Positions 9,088-18,453 are shown, numbered from the stretch's first letter. The stretch is 64,000 nt of DNA from Chitinophagaceae bacterium (GCA_016719015.1 JADKAZ010000015.1:186001-250000), one strand, 5' to 3'. Numbers and translations are program-made. The notes: generated from the letters alone by a model not told the origin.

Positions 9088-9155
9088 AAATGAAAAACTG
9101 TTATTTTGAAGACAACCTGAAAACTTCGTACTTCGTAACTTATACTTAATAAGAT

Positions 9156-11099
9156 TTGCAACTTTCCATCATCATAGTCAATTATAATGTAAAACACTTT
9201 CTTGAACAGTGTCTTTGCTCTGTACAAAAGGCTATAACCGGCATACAAGCAGAAATAGTGGTGATAGACAATAACTCAACCGATAATAGTCTTTCGTATT
9301 TAACACCCAGGTTTCCTGCCGTTCAGTTTGTGGAGAATAAACAGAACCTGGGCTTTGCAAAAGCTTGCAATCAGGGATTACAACAGGCAACGGGAAAATA
9401 TATCCTGTTTTTAAACCCCGATACGATAGTTCCTGAAGATTGTTTTAGCAAGTGTATTGCTTTTTTTGAATCGCATACCGATGCCGGGGCTATGGGTATT
9501 AAAATGCTGGATGGCAGCGGCAGGTTTCTAAAAGAGTCCAAAAGGGCATTTCCATCGCCAATGACTTCTTTATATAAACTATTTGGCTTGTCAAAATTGT
9601 TTCCGCACTCAAAAATTTTTTCAAGGTATCATCTTGGTCATCTCAATGAAAATAAAAATAATGAAGTAGATGTGCTGGCCGGCGCATTTATGATGATAAG
9701 AAAGGAGGTGCTGGATAAAACAGGAAGCTTTGATGAGACTTTTTTTATGTATGGAGAGGATGTGGATTTGAGTTACCGCATACAAAAAGCCGGATATAAG
9801 AATTATTATTTTGCTGAAAGCAGTATCATACATTTCAAAGGAGAGAGTACCCGAAAAGGGAGTATGAATTATGTCCGGATGTTTTATAATGCCATGAGCA
9901 TTTTTGTAAGAAAGCACTATGGCGGCAGCAGGGCTGGTTTTTTTAACCTGTTGATTCATCTTGCTATTTGGTTTCGGGCGGGGCTAACTGCAATAAGTAG
10001 TTTTATCAGGAAGATTGGTTTGCCGCTGATTGATGCCGGGTTTATACTACTTTCCTTCTGGCTTATAAAAATTGTCTGGGTTTCCTATGTACGTACGGGA
10101 ACAGAATATGAAAACAGGTTATTGTGGATTGCCTTTCCTGCTTTTACATTATTTTATCTTATTGCTGCCTACTATGCAGGTCTGTATGACAGATGGTATA
10201 AAAGAACGGAGCTTATACAGTCTACACTAATTGCTACAACTGTATTGCTTGCCGCATACGCTTTGTTGCCCGAGCAATATCGTTTCTCAAGAGGAATAGT
10301 ATTATTTGGTGCCCTATTAGCCTTTGTCCTTATTAGTTTATTAAGATGGATATTAATTAAAACAAATGTTCTTAATGGCAATAATAAAAACGAAGATCAG
10401 GAAACAACGATAATTGCCGGTACAGACGAGGAGTATAGAAAAGTCTTGCAACTGCTGAACGGAGCAGGATTGCAGCAACGGGTTTTAGGAAGAGTCGCTG
10501 CTGAGGAAAATGATAGTACGGCTTTAGGTTACTGGACAAAACTTCAGCAACTTTCTACAACAGTCCCTTTCAGGGAAATAATTTTTTGCCAGGGGAGATT
10601 AACCTTTGCCAATATAATAGCAGCAGTACAAACAATGCCGAAAGGTATAATGGCAAAAATTCATAGCACCGGAAGCAGCAGCATCGTCGGCAGCAATTCC
10701 AAAGACAGCTCCGGTGAATCTGTATCAAAAGAAAATGGTTACCGGCTTTCCGACCCCTACAATCGCCGGTTAAAAAGACTGATTGATGTAAGCATTTCTT
10801 TTTTGGGAATTATAACTTTCCCTATTCAGCTCTTTATTGTAAAAAAGCCATTTTCATTTTTAGCCAATTGTTTTGCTGTTTTGATGGCCAGCAAAACATG
10901 GATTGGTTATACCCGGGAAGAAAAGAATCTTCCCCGTTTATATCCCGGGGTGATAGGTTGCAACGGGGTTCCGGTATCTGTAAAACAACAACTTCCGGCT
11001 GAAAGCCTTCAAATGATGAATTACTGGTATGCACGGGATTACGAACCAGTCAATGATTTGAAATTATTATGGAGAATCTATCGCAGACTGGGTGAATAA
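9156..11099 (+). CDS. GT2 glycosyltransferase fused to a degenerate phosphoglycosyltransferase-like membrane domain
   Basis: A 647-aa fusion. Residues 1-230 form a GT-A glycosyltransferase family 2 domain ('LSIIIVNYNV', 'VVIDNNSTD', 'NLGFAKACNQG', 'FLNPDT', 'FMYGEDVDLSYRI'). About residues 285-405 hold four or more membrane helices like the N-terminal region of WbaP/EpsE-type polyprenyl-phosphate sugar transferases. Residues ~536-647 resemble that family's C-terminal domain ('RLKRLIDVSISFLG' at its start, 'LYPGVIGCNGV' and 'NDLKLLWRIY' near its end), but the central catalytic stretch with the Asp-Glu pair and the KFRSM-like motif is missing. It probably transfers a sugar to a lipid-linked glycan, with the second half acting as membrane anchor or scaffold (inference). 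TTG 9156 is the only start that keeps the first beta strand; a stop lies 6 bp upstream. Confidence 0.82.
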   Translation: MQLSIIIVNYNVKHFLEQCLCSVQKAITGIQAEIVVIDNNSTDNSLSYLTPRFPAVQFVENKQNLGFAKACNQGLQQATGKYILFLNPDTIVPEDCFSKCIAFFESHTDAGAMGIKMLDGSGRFLKESKRAFPSPMTSLYKLFGLSKLFPHSKIFSRYHLGHLNENKNNEVDVLAGAFMMIRKEVLDKTGSFDETFFMYGEDVDLSYRIQKAGYKNYYFAESSIIHFKGESTRKGSMNYVRMFYNAMSIFVRKHYGGSRAGFFNLLIHLAIWFRAGLTAISSFIRKIGLPLIDAGFILLSFWLIKIVWVSYVRTGTEYENRLLWIAFPAFTLFYLIAAYYAGLYDRWYKRTELIQSTLIATTVLLAAYALLPEQYRFSRGIVLFGALLAFVLISLLRWILIKTNVLNGNNKNEDQETTIIAGTDEEYRKVLQLLNGAGLQQRVLGRVAAEENDSTALGYWTKLQQLSTTVPFREIIFCQGRLTFANIIAAVQTMPKGIMAKIHSTGSSSIVGSNSKDSSGESVSKENGYRLSDPYNRRLKRLIDVSISFLGIITFPIQLFIVKKPFSFLANCFAVLMASKTWIGYTREEKNLPRLYPGVIGCNGVPVSVKQQLPAESLQMMNYWYARDYEPVNDLKLLWRIYRRLGE

Positions 11100-11176
11100 T
11101 CATGAATTGACATATATATTAGCAGCTATTTCGAGAACAACATTGTGTAACTTTAGGCCCTACCTTACAAGCATAC

Positions 11177-12709
11177 ATGGCGACCATCATTGATATAAAA
11201 ATACCAAGAGCAATTGCAGTGGCATTACGTCTTCCGCCTAATGATCCCCGGCGTCAGCAACTGCGGGTTTTAAAAAAACTACTGAAAAAAGCAAGGTTTA
11301 CAGAGTTTGGGCAGCATTACAGGTTTGATGACGCACTGTTGAGTAAGAATCCTGCAAAAAAATTCCAGGAACTGGTTCCCATTCATGATTACAGTAAGAT
11401 ATATGAAGAATGGTGGAAGAAAACACTGGAAGGTGTACCAGATGTAACATGGCCTGGAAAAATAAAATATTATGCATTAAGTTCCGGTACTTCAGAAGCA
11501 GCGAGTAAATACATACCTGTCACTAAAGATTTGTTACGTAGCAATACTGTTAATTACCTGCGTCAGCTGCTTAGCCTGATACGATATGAGGAGGCCAATA
11601 AAAGAGCAATGACAAAAGGTTTTTTAATGATTGGCGGTGCAACGGATTTAAAAAAAGGAAAAGCCGGATGGTATGCCGGCGACCTGAGTGGTATACTAGC
11701 CCGGAAAAGACCTTTCTGGTTTCAAAGTTTCTATAAACCCGGTGGTCGCATTGCTGCCCTGAGTGACTGGAACCAAAAGCTGAATGAAATAGTGGAACAT
11801 GCTAAGGAATGGGATATCGGTTATATAGTGGGTGTGCCGGCCTGGTGCCAGATGTGCATGGAAATGGTGATAGAACATTACGGGGCAAAGAATATACATG
11901 AAGTGTGGCCCAACTTCAGCTTTTTTGTACATGGTGGTGTGGCATTCGAGCCCTACAAAAAGGGGTTTGAAAAACTACTGGGAAAACCAATAGTATATAT
12001 CGAAAACTATCTTTCCAGCGAAGGCTTTATTGGTTATAAAACAAGAGAACATGCCAGGGGTATGCAGCTTATTCTGAACAATAATATTTTCTTTGAATTT
12101 GTTCCCTTTGATGATAAAAACTTTGATAATGATGGAAAGATCGTAGAGCACCCTGATGCTAAAATGATACATGAAGTGGAAGAAGGGAAAGAATATGCAT
12201 TGCTGATGAGTACCAATGCAGGCTCATGGCGGTATCTGATTGGCGATACAATAAAGTTTGTTGACCTGGAGAAAAGCGAAGTGGTTATTACAGGGAGAAC
12301 CAAACATTTCCTTAGTCTTACCGGCGAACACCTGAGTGTGGATAATATGAATAAGGCTATTGAACTGGTAAGCGAAGAGTTCAATGTAAGCATTCCGGAA
12401 TACACAGTCGTAGGTTTTCCGCATGAGAATTTTTTTGCTCATCGCTGGTATATTGGCACCAATGATAAAATAGACGCAGCGAAAATCCGTAAACGGATTG
12501 ATGAAAACCTGCGGGTACTAAACGATGATTATGCTACTGAACGGGACAGCGCATTAAAAGAGGTTTTCCTGGAAGTATTATCTGAAGAACAGTTTTTGAG
12601 ATTTATGGAGCTGAAGGGAAAATTGGGTAGTCAGCATAAGTTTCCCCGTGTGATGAAAGGAAAAATGCTGGAAGAGTGGAACAGGTTCTTACAAACAGGA
12701 CATATTTAA
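11177..12709 (+). CDS. GH3-family acyl-adenylating enzyme
   Basis: A 510-aa member of the GH3 family, the ANL-superfamily acyl-acid amido synthetases first known from plant auxin and jasmonate conjugation. Key motifs are visible: the P-loop-like 'SSGTSEAASKYIPVT', 'YLSSEGFIGYK', 'YLIGDTIKFV' and 'GRTKHFLSLTGEHLS'. Bacterial homologues are widespread in Bacteroidota but their acyl and amine substrates are unknown. The gene stands alone, with a TAACTTTA box at 11148-11155 about 20 bp upstream and a good terminator at 12723. Confidence 0.88.
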   Translation: MATIIDIKIPRAIAVALRLPPNDPRRQQLRVLKKLLKKARFTEFGQHYRFDDALLSKNPAKKFQELVPIHDYSKIYEEWWKKTLEGVPDVTWPGKIKYYALSSGTSEAASKYIPVTKDLLRSNTVNYLRQLLSLIRYEEANKRAMTKGFLMIGGATDLKKGKAGWYAGDLSGILARKRPFWFQSFYKPGGRIAALSDWNQKLNEIVEHAKEWDIGYIVGVPAWCQMCMEMVIEHYGAKNIHEVWPNFSFFVHGGVAFEPYKKGFEKLLGKPIVYIENYLSSEGFIGYKTREHARGMQLILNNNIFFEFVPFDDKNFDNDGKIVEHPDAKMIHEVEEGKEYALLMSTNAGSWRYLIGDTIKFVDLEKSEVVITGRTKHFLSLTGEHLSVDNMNKAIELVSEEFNVSIPEYTVVGFPHENFFAHRWYIGTNDKIDAAKIRKRIDENLRVLNDDYATERDSALKEVFLEVLSEEQFLRFMELKGKLGSQHKFPRVMKGKMLEEWNRFLQTGHI

Positions 12710-12722
12710 ATACAACAAGAGT

Positions 12723-12745
12723 GACCTCATTTAATGAGGTCTTTA
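12723..12745 (+). terminator. Intrinsic terminator after the GH3 gene
   Basis: An 8-bp perfect stem (GACCTCAT/ATGAGGTC) with a 3-nt loop followed by TTTATTT. An ATG at 12734 sits inside its 3' arm and is therefore not a credible start for the next gene. Confidence 0.85.
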
Positions 12746-12766
12746 TTTATAATTATTCTTTGCTGC

Positions 12767-13399
12767 ATGTTAGAGGCAATGCTGAAGGGACTAGGATTTG
12801 GTTTGCTGCTGAGCATTTCAGTGGGACCGGTTCTTTTTTCAATCATCAAGCAAAGCCTGAACAATGGACATCGTGGCGGATTTGCTTTCATCTTTGGGGT
12901 TTCAGCCAGCGACATTACACTGGTGCTGGTGAGCAATGTCTTCACAGAATTATTTAACAGCCTTAAGGAGTACAAAACAGAGGTGGGGGTAGCCGGTTGT
13001 ATTTTTCTCGTCTCCATGGGCATCTATTTTTTATTTTTTAAAAAAGTAAAAGTAAACGAACAGGGAAAACAGGAATTTAAATTCCGCAAAAGGGATTATG
13101 CCAAAATATTTTTCTCGGGCTATTTTATGAATACGCTTAACCCGGCAGTCTTTATTTTCTGGATAACCACTTCTACAGCCGTGATAGTTCACTCCATCAA
13201 TGACCGCATAATCATATTTATTACCTGCCTTGTTTGGATGCTTGGTACTGATATTCTGAAAGTACTACTGGCCGGAAAGATCCGAAACCGTCTCACACCG
13301 CATAATATTCATATCATTAACCGCATTAATGGTATTATTTTAATTGTCTTTGGTTTTGCATTAATTTGGGGATTGCTTGCATATGGCAAAAGGCTCTGA
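12767..13399 (+). CDS. LysE/RhtB-family amino acid exporter
   Basis: A 210-aa inner-membrane protein with about six helices, probably exporting amino acids or related small molecules. The family N-terminus is clear: 'GFGLLLSISVGPVLFSIIKQSL', then 'GGFAFIFGVSASDITLVLV' and 'FFSGYFMNTLNPAVFIFW', the Asn-Pro segment of the fourth helix region. ATG 12767 (MLEAML) is chosen because the upstream ATG 12734 lies in the GH3 terminator; ATG 12779 is also possible. It overlaps mtgA by 17 bp, so the two are translated from one message. Confidence 0.85.
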   Translation: MLEAMLKGLGFGLLLSISVGPVLFSIIKQSLNNGHRGGFAFIFGVSASDITLVLVSNVFTELFNSLKEYKTEVGVAGCIFLVSMGIYFLFFKKVKVNEQGKQEFKFRKRDYAKIFFSGYFMNTLNPAVFIFWITTSTAVIVHSINDRIIIFITCLVWMLGTDILKVLLAGKIRNRLTPHNIHIINRINGIILIVFGFALIWGLLAYGKRL

Positions 13400-14120
13400 C
13401 ACAAAAAATACAAAAACGAAACAGTTTCTCCGCCAACTGTGGAAATGGGGTAAGCGTATCTTCCTCTGGATATTTATTTTTCAATTTTTTTATATCATCT
13501 TATTGAAATGGGTTAATCCCCCTGTTACAATAACACAATTGGTTAGCTGGATCAGCGGACATGGTTTGAAAAGAGATTATGTTGGCCGCCATTCTATTTC
13601 TCCGAATGCTAGACTGGCCGTTATTGCCTCTGAAGATCAGTTATTCCCTGACCATCATGGGTTTGACTGGAGGAGCATCAAAAAAGCAATGAAGTATAAT
13701 GAAAAAAAACCAGGTAGAATAAGAGGAGCCAGCACCATCAGCCAGCAGGTAGCTAAGAATGTTTTTCTGTGGCAGGGAAGAAGCTGGATACGTAAAGGGC
13801 TGGAAGTGTATTTTACTTTTATGATTGAATTGATATGGGGAAAGAAACGGATCATGGATGTTTACCTCAATGTAATTGAAATGGGTGATGGCATATTTGG
13901 TATTGAAATGGCCGCCAATACATATTTTAACAAACCAGCAAAAAATCTGACGAGACAAGAAGCGGCTATAATTGCCGCTTGCCTGCCCAATCCCAAACGT
14001 TACAAAGCCAAACCACTTTCTTCCTTTGTAGCAGCCAGGTCAAGAACCATTATGCAACAAATGGGCAATCTGCAAACAGACCCAGACATACAAAGAATTG
14101 TTGGAACGCTTCCGCCCTGA
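13383..14120 (+). CDS. mtgA: Monofunctional peptidoglycan glycosyltransferase
   Basis: Polymerises lipid II into glycan strands (GT51). The 245-aa protein has one N-terminal membrane anchor (about residues 24-41) and the GT51 motifs: 'ASEDQLFPDHHGFDW' with the catalytic Glu, 'RGASTISQQVAKN', 'RKGLEVYFTFMIE' and 'KKRIMDVYLNVIEMGDGIFG' with the second catalytic Glu. There is no transpeptidase domain. The start is ATG 13383 inside the end of the lysE-like gene. It converges with the GT39-like gene with 4 bp between stops. Confidence 0.95.
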   Translation: MAKGSDTKNTKTKQFLRQLWKWGKRIFLWIFIFQFFYIILLKWVNPPVTITQLVSWISGHGLKRDYVGRHSISPNARLAVIASEDQLFPDHHGFDWRSIKKAMKYNEKKPGRIRGASTISQQVAKNVFLWQGRSWIRKGLEVYFTFMIELIWGKKRIMDVYLNVIEMGDGIFGIEMAANTYFNKPAKNLTRQEAAIIAACLPNPKRYKAKPLSSFVAARSRTIMQQMGNLQTDPDIQRIVGTLPP

Positions 14121-14124
14121 TGAG

Positions 14125-15798
14125 TTAATCAACTACCAACCCTATCTTATCAGAATTATGCGTTGCATTATAATTGCCACAGCGAATGGTGAAACGCAGA
14201 TAATACTTTCCGGGAGAAAGTTGGGGTGTGATAGTGATCCGGGTTATTTTTTGCTGAATAATTTCTTTTAAAGAAAGATTGGTCATCATGTCTTTTACCC
14301 AACCGACGGAATTAAACACACCCACCTGAATGGTATCATTTAATTGTGGCGTTTTCAAAATATAATCAACATATTCCGGCGTGGCAGCCAGGTTGAACTT
14401 CAATGTAAGAGCAGTATCAATACCTTTTATCTCCAGCTTTTTTTTATTTTCTATTTTGAACTGTACCTTACCGAATGAAGTGAATGACGAATCGTATTTA
14501 TAACCCACCCACCCAATGGGTGTCTTTAACGAATCAGCCAGCCGCCACAGGTCATATTTGTCCAAAAAATAAACAGGTTTACCAAGCAGAGAATCTTCAA
14601 CAGGCCAGAAATTATAATTGTTTCTTCTTTCCCGGTACCAGTTTTGGGAATACGTTATTTGTCCGGTGTAAAACCAATACTTGGATGCCCGTTGATAAGA
14701 ATTACTAAAGACAACCGGAAGTCCCTTTGTTTTTTCTTTCATCAGGGCCGGCCATTCTTTCCAGGCATGATATCGTTGCTGAATGGTTTTGACCGGTAGA
14801 ATATCCACAATCATGATCACCCGGGTAAACAGCACTAGCAAAAGGGTAATGGGTAAGAGTTTGAATAAAACTTTTTGCCAGCGGAGTTTTTCATTTAAAA
14901 ACTGGTGGGAAAGAATAATCAATGAAACCAGCACCGGTGAAGTCCAGTTGCCTTCTACTTTTCCCCGGAAAGAACTGAGCAGAAAAAAAGCATAGAGCCC
15001 AACCATGGTATATTGCAATGCTTTCTCCACATGGTTTTTGGGTTTATATAAAAAGGCGGCGGGTAGAAGAATAAATCCGGCAATAGGCCCCGGCAGTAAT
15101 AATTGTCCAATGATATAATCTGCAGTAAAGGAAACTCTGTACGCATTTACATTGCTTTCAAATAAATGATACCGGAAGCTTACCCAATCATGCTGGTATT
15201 GCCACCATAGGTGAGGGGCAAATAATAACAAGGCAATCACTCCGGCCAGGTAGGTTTGGTATTTTGTAAATAACCGGATATTGGAGAGCAGCACAAACAG
15301 AACAATCAATACAGCATGGTACTTACTGTAGAATAACAGCGCAACAGAAAGCCCCAGCAGGAAAGTATTAATCAGCGAATAATTATGGATAAACTTTTTA
15401 TAACAGAAGAAGAATAAAGCAGAAAAAAAGATAAGCGGAATATCGGGCACCGCTACAAACCCGGTAACCTGTATAACAGCCATTGATAAAGCGATGCCAT
15501 AAAACAGCCTCGGGTTCTTTTTATCAATCAGTTTTTCAATAATAACAAGAGAGAAAATATTAAGCAATAACGGAAACAAACGAACACCCAGTTCATTGGG
15601 GAAAATGGCATACCCCATTTTCACCAACACGGCAATCATGGGTGGATGATCAAAATAACCCCAGTCTAGATATTGGCTGTACACCCAGTAATAAGCTTCA
15701 TCATCCTGCAACTCGGTGAGGCCGGATTGCATAAGACCCAGCAGCAACCATAGTCCATAGAAGGTCAGCCGGTGATTTTTTTGTAAAAAAACTTTCAT
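14125..15798 (-). CDS. Glycosyltransferase family 39-like membrane protein (PMT_2)
   Basis: A 557-aa polytopic membrane transferase of the ArnT/PMT type that uses a polyprenyl-phosphate sugar donor. The first periplasmic loop carries the expected acidic motif ('LQDDEAYYWVYSQYLDWGYFD', then 'HPPMIAVLVKMGYAIF'), followed by about ten helices. The last ~150 residues are a soluble domain ('PVYFLDKYDLWRLADSL') likely facing the periplasm. Acceptor unknown: lipid A, glycan or protein. It is the last gene of a leftward run beginning with the M23 gene at 17620, only 23 bp after the NadR-like kinase. Confidence 0.85.
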   Translation of the reverse strand: MKVFLQKNHRLTFYGLWLLLGLMQSGLTELQDDEAYYWVYSQYLDWGYFDHPPMIAVLVKMGYAIFPNELGVRLFPLLLNIFSLVIIEKLIDKKNPRLFYGIALSMAVIQVTGFVAVPDIPLIFFSALFFFCYKKFIHNYSLINTFLLGLSVALLFYSKYHAVLIVLFVLLSNIRLFTKYQTYLAGVIALLLFAPHLWWQYQHDWVSFRYHLFESNVNAYRVSFTADYIIGQLLLPGPIAGFILLPAAFLYKPKNHVEKALQYTMVGLYAFFLLSSFRGKVEGNWTSPVLVSLIILSHQFLNEKLRWQKVLFKLLPITLLLVLFTRVIMIVDILPVKTIQQRYHAWKEWPALMKEKTKGLPVVFSNSYQRASKYWFYTGQITYSQNWYRERRNNYNFWPVEDSLLGKPVYFLDKYDLWRLADSLKTPIGWVGYKYDSSFTSFGKVQFKIENKKKLEIKGIDTALTLKFNLAATPEYVDYILKTPQLNDTIQVGVFNSVGWVKDMMTNLSLKEIIQQKITRITITPQLSPGKYYLRFTIRCGNYNATHNSDKIGLVVD

Positions 15799-15821
15799 GT
15801 GTCTTGCGAAAATACCAACAA

Positions 15822-16379
15822 TTATTTCAGTAGCGGGTCGATTGAAAGAATTGCTTTTTGAAGTCGCTGCTCATTGGTTCCAGTAATCTCCACCCAGGGA
15901 ACGGGTTGGTTAATCATAATGTCTTTGTAGATGTGATATAGTTTTTGCCTGCTTTCGAGGTCCGGGTATTCCCGGAGCTCATCTTTTACCCAGGGCAGGT
16001 CTGTGTTGCACAACAGGTATAAGTCATATTTTCTTTCTACTATTTTCTCAAGAATAAAACGATGACATTTTTCAAACACAAACTCACTCCACACTTTCAT
16101 AACATACATATCTGTATCAATCAATAAGGGTAGATGTCCGCCATTTTCAAGCATCGGCAATGCATTTCTTTCGAGGATGTTGTAGTATTCATCCTCAAGG
16201 GCCAGTTGTCCTTTAGCGATGGTCAGCAGGTCATCAAAATCATAATTAGTGCCGTTTGATAATAAATACTCCCTTGCAAATTCCGGACACCACATCGTTT
16301 CATAGTGCTGTGCCAATTGTTCGCACAAGGTGCTCTTGCCGGTGCTTTCGGGGCCTATTACAACGATTTTTTTAATCAT
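15822..16379 (-). CDS. NadR-like nicotinamide riboside kinase (AAA_28 ATPase)
   Basis: A 185-aa P-loop kinase matching the ribosylnicotinamide-kinase half of NadR, without the NMN adenylyltransferase or DNA-binding domains. Walker A is 'GPESTGKST'; 'CPEFAREYL', 'IDTDMYVMKVWSE' and 'LCNTDLPWVKDELRE' follow the family order. It likely phosphorylates nicotinamide riboside to NMN. It overlaps pnuC by 8 bp; transport followed by phosphorylation traps the vitamin in the cell. This tight pairing strongly supports the assignment. Confidence 0.88.
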   Translation of the reverse strand: MIKKIVVIGPESTGKSTLCEQLAQHYETMWCPEFAREYLLSNGTNYDFDDLLTIAKGQLALEDEYYNILERNALPMLENGGHLPLLIDTDMYVMKVWSEFVFEKCHRFILEKIVERKYDLYLLCNTDLPWVKDELREYPDLESRQKLYHIYKDIMINQPVPWVEITGTNEQRLQKAILSIDPLLK

Positions 16380-16986
16380 TTGCCGCTTTTGTTTTTTTAA
16401 TCCAGCTGATTAAACCAAGGACAGCTAAAATTAGAAATACCACATACTGCACACTGGTAAAAACAGCATGTTTATAAAAGTAGAGAGGAATGGAAACGAT
16501 GTTAGTTATTATCCACCAGATCCAGTTTTCTACTTTCTTTCTTGTCATTTGCCACATACCGGTATAAGCAGCTGCCGATGCAAACGAATCAGCCCAGGGA
16601 ACATTACTGTTGGTGTGCTCTTTTAAAATATAATATAAAACTGCCCAGCTTATTATAAAAAAGGAAATAGAGATAATCCAGTCTTTGCGGTTATTAAAGG
16701 TGATGGACATGGGCTTACCTTCTTTTTTCCGGGTCCATGCATACCAACCGTACAGGCTCATAATGGTGTAATAGAAATTCAAACTGCCTTCTGCATAAAG
16801 CTCCCACCAGGAAAAGCAAAACCAGGTATAGAGAACAGTATTTATAATGCCGGTGGGATAAACTAGAATATTTTCTTTTCTTGAAAATAGCACACTGGCA
16901 ATCCCTGCAAATACAGCTATGTATTCCAGCCAGGTGGTATGTCGCATTCCATCAATAAACTGCTGGTATATTTCGTGTAGAGACAA
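16372..16986 (-). CDS. pnuC: Nicotinamide riboside transporter
   Basis: A 204-aa inner-membrane facilitator for nicotinamide riboside with seven helices. Family features: 'TTWLEYIAVFAGIASVLFS', 'YPTGIINTVLYTWFCF', 'WWELYAEGSLNFYYTIMS', 'YGWYAW' and 'WADSFASAAAYTGMWQ'. The chosen start is TTG 16986, giving the usual ~14 residues before 'TTWLEYIA'; ATG 16947 would leave only 3. The downstream NadR-like kinase overlaps it. I see no NAD-linked regulatory element upstream; the gene begins 22 bp after the M23 gene. Confidence 0.92.
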   Translation of the reverse strand: MSLHEIYQQFIDGMRHTTWLEYIAVFAGIASVLFSRKENILVYPTGIINTVLYTWFCFSWWELYAEGSLNFYYTIMSLYGWYAWTRKKEGKPMSITFNNRKDWIISISFFIISWAVLYYILKEHTNSNVPWADSFASAAAYTGMWQMTRKKVENWIWWIITNIVSIPLYFYKHAVFTSVQYVVFLILAVLGLISWIKKTKAAND

Positions 16987-17008
16987 ATAGGTGTTTTATC
17001 AAAAATAA

Positions 17009-17620
17009 TTACTCTGACGGGCTGTGGCGGTATTTTTTCCAACCCCGTAAGTATTTTATGCCCTTTGATGTTTGAAATCTTGTAGCCACCTGCTGCCACT
17101 GCCCGTCTTTGGATGTCCACACTAAAAAATGAAGATGAGGTACAAATGCAAAGCCGGTTTTACCACTAATGGCTATCACCTGTCCTTTCTTCACGGAATC
17201 GCCAACATTTACCAATGCACCATTGTGTTGCAAATGCCAGTAACCAGCTCTTGAATTATCAGCATGCTGTATTACAATATTATTTCCGTGTGACCGGTAT
17301 TTTTTGTTCAGACCACCCAGCGTACCATCTTCTTTTGCTCTTACTACCACACCATCCCGTGCAGCAGTAATTTTTGTTCCCCGCTTCATGTTAAAATCAA
17401 GAGCAGCTCTTTCCCGGTGAGTAAAGCCGGTGAAATAACCTTGTAGCACCCGAAAAGTTTTTCCTTCTTCATAGGGCAGGGCATATACATAGCTGGTATC
17501 GTCTTTAATGATTCCTTCTTGCAAAAGCTTTACCTGTTGGCGCAATGGATTTTTGCTGACTGCACAACCGGTTGCCACCAGAACACCAACCAGCAAAATA
17601 ATTTTATAATACATATTCAT
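17009..17620 (-). CDS. M23-family peptidase, lipoprotein (copy 1)
   Basis: A 203-aa LytM/M23-type zinc peptidase with a lipobox (VATGC) at residues 15-19. Metal ligands appear as His and Asp in 'FTHRERAALDF' and the terminal 'VPHLHFLVW'. Intervening segments 'GTKITAARDGVVV', 'NIVIQHADNS' and 'GDSVKKGQVIAISGKTGFA' match the fold. It probably cleaves peptidoglycan cross-bridges or acts as an amidase activator. It is clearly paralogous to the gene at 19944, which has a signal peptide but no lipobox. Likely first gene of an operon with pnuC, the kinase and the GT39-like gene. Confidence 0.87.
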   Translation of the reverse strand: MNMYYKIILLVGVLVATGCAVSKNPLRQQVKLLQEGIIKDDTSYVYALPYEEGKTFRVLQGYFTGFTHRERAALDFNMKRGTKITAARDGVVVRAKEDGTLGGLNKKYRSHGNNIVIQHADNSRAGYWHLQHNGALVNVGDSVKKGQVIAISGKTGFAFVPHLHFLVWTSKDGQWQQVATRFQTSKGIKYLRGWKKYRHSPSE

Positions 17621-17833
17621 AGTATATCAACGCTGGTAGTAAAAATATGTTCATCCTTAAACATAATAGCACATGTGATATAGCATTAACTTATCAGTCA
17701 CATACTACAAGAATAAGGCCTAAAGGCGAATGAAGATATTATATGGCGTGGCAGATGCCGATGTAGTAGAGAAAAAATCAAAATATGGTCAACGGAGTTG
17801 AAATCAATTTGATTCTTCCTTCATTAGTAACTA

Positions 17834-18352
17834 TTATCCCTCACACATTTTTTTCAAATTATTCAACCCCTGCTCAAACTGGTGATTAAGGTTCTTGGTG
17901 ATCATAGGTCCCATCAGGCTGGCGATGGGCCATGGAAGCTGACCGCTGTTTTGCCAGGTGATTTTAGTTTCGCTGCCATCACCCCATGGTTCAAACAACC
18001 AATTGTCTTTGGCTTTGCTTTTCCAGGGTTTTAGAAACTCCAGGTCGAAATGAATGTGTTTATGATCGCTGTTCAGCAGCGTTAAGCTGCCCACACCAAC
18101 TTTTTTTCCTACCCAGGCATATTTATGACCCGGCTGATTAGCTGTTCCGGTAATCGTACTTTTTGCCGTTGCATCGGACTGCTGCCATGGATTCCACTGG
18201 CTGTAATAATTTAAATCGCCTACACGACTCATAATATCGGCAACGGGTTTATTAATAATAATTGTTTTTTCTACATTAAAAACTTTCGGAAGTATGGCGG
18301 ATATAATCAGCAAGGTGGCGATAAGGCCGGCGAATATATAAACGAAAATCAT
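17834..18352 (-). CDS. SRPBCC (START-like) protein with N-terminal membrane anchor
   Basis: A 172-aa protein. Residues 2-20 form one membrane helix ('IFVYIFAGLIATLLIISA'), then a START/Bet v1-like domain begins with 'VEKTIIINKPVADIMSRVGDL', with 'YSQWNPW' and 'ETKITWQNSGQLPWP' typical of polyketide-cyclase-like SRPBCC proteins. It probably binds a small hydrophobic ligand; no catalytic role can be assigned. ATG 18352 is preferred over an in-frame TTG at 18385. About 210 bp separate it from the M23 gene downstream, in which I see no further gene. Confidence 0.82.
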   Translation of the reverse strand: MIFVYIFAGLIATLLIISAILPKVFNVEKTIIINKPVADIMSRVGDLNYYSQWNPWQQSDATAKSTITGTANQPGHKYAWVGKKVGVGSLTLLNSDHKHIHFDLEFLKPWKSKAKDNWLFEPWGDGSETKITWQNSGQLPWPIASLMGPMITKNLNHQFEQGLNNLKKMCEG

Positions 18353-18453
18353 GGCAATTGTTTTAATGAAAATTACAGAAATCAACTATTAAAAATAGAA
18401 AGGAATGATAAACGGCTGACCAATGTGATAACTCTCACAAAGAATAACCCGTT

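Noticed and set aside
12734..12766. Upstream ATG for the LysE-like gene
   Set aside because: It lies in the 3' arm of the GH3 terminator hairpin; the extension adds an unlikely segment before the conserved start.
17730..17801. 23-codon frame starting MKILYGV in the 210-bp gap
   Set aside because: The start resembles the beginning of some glycosyltransferases, but it is far too short and has no supporting signal.
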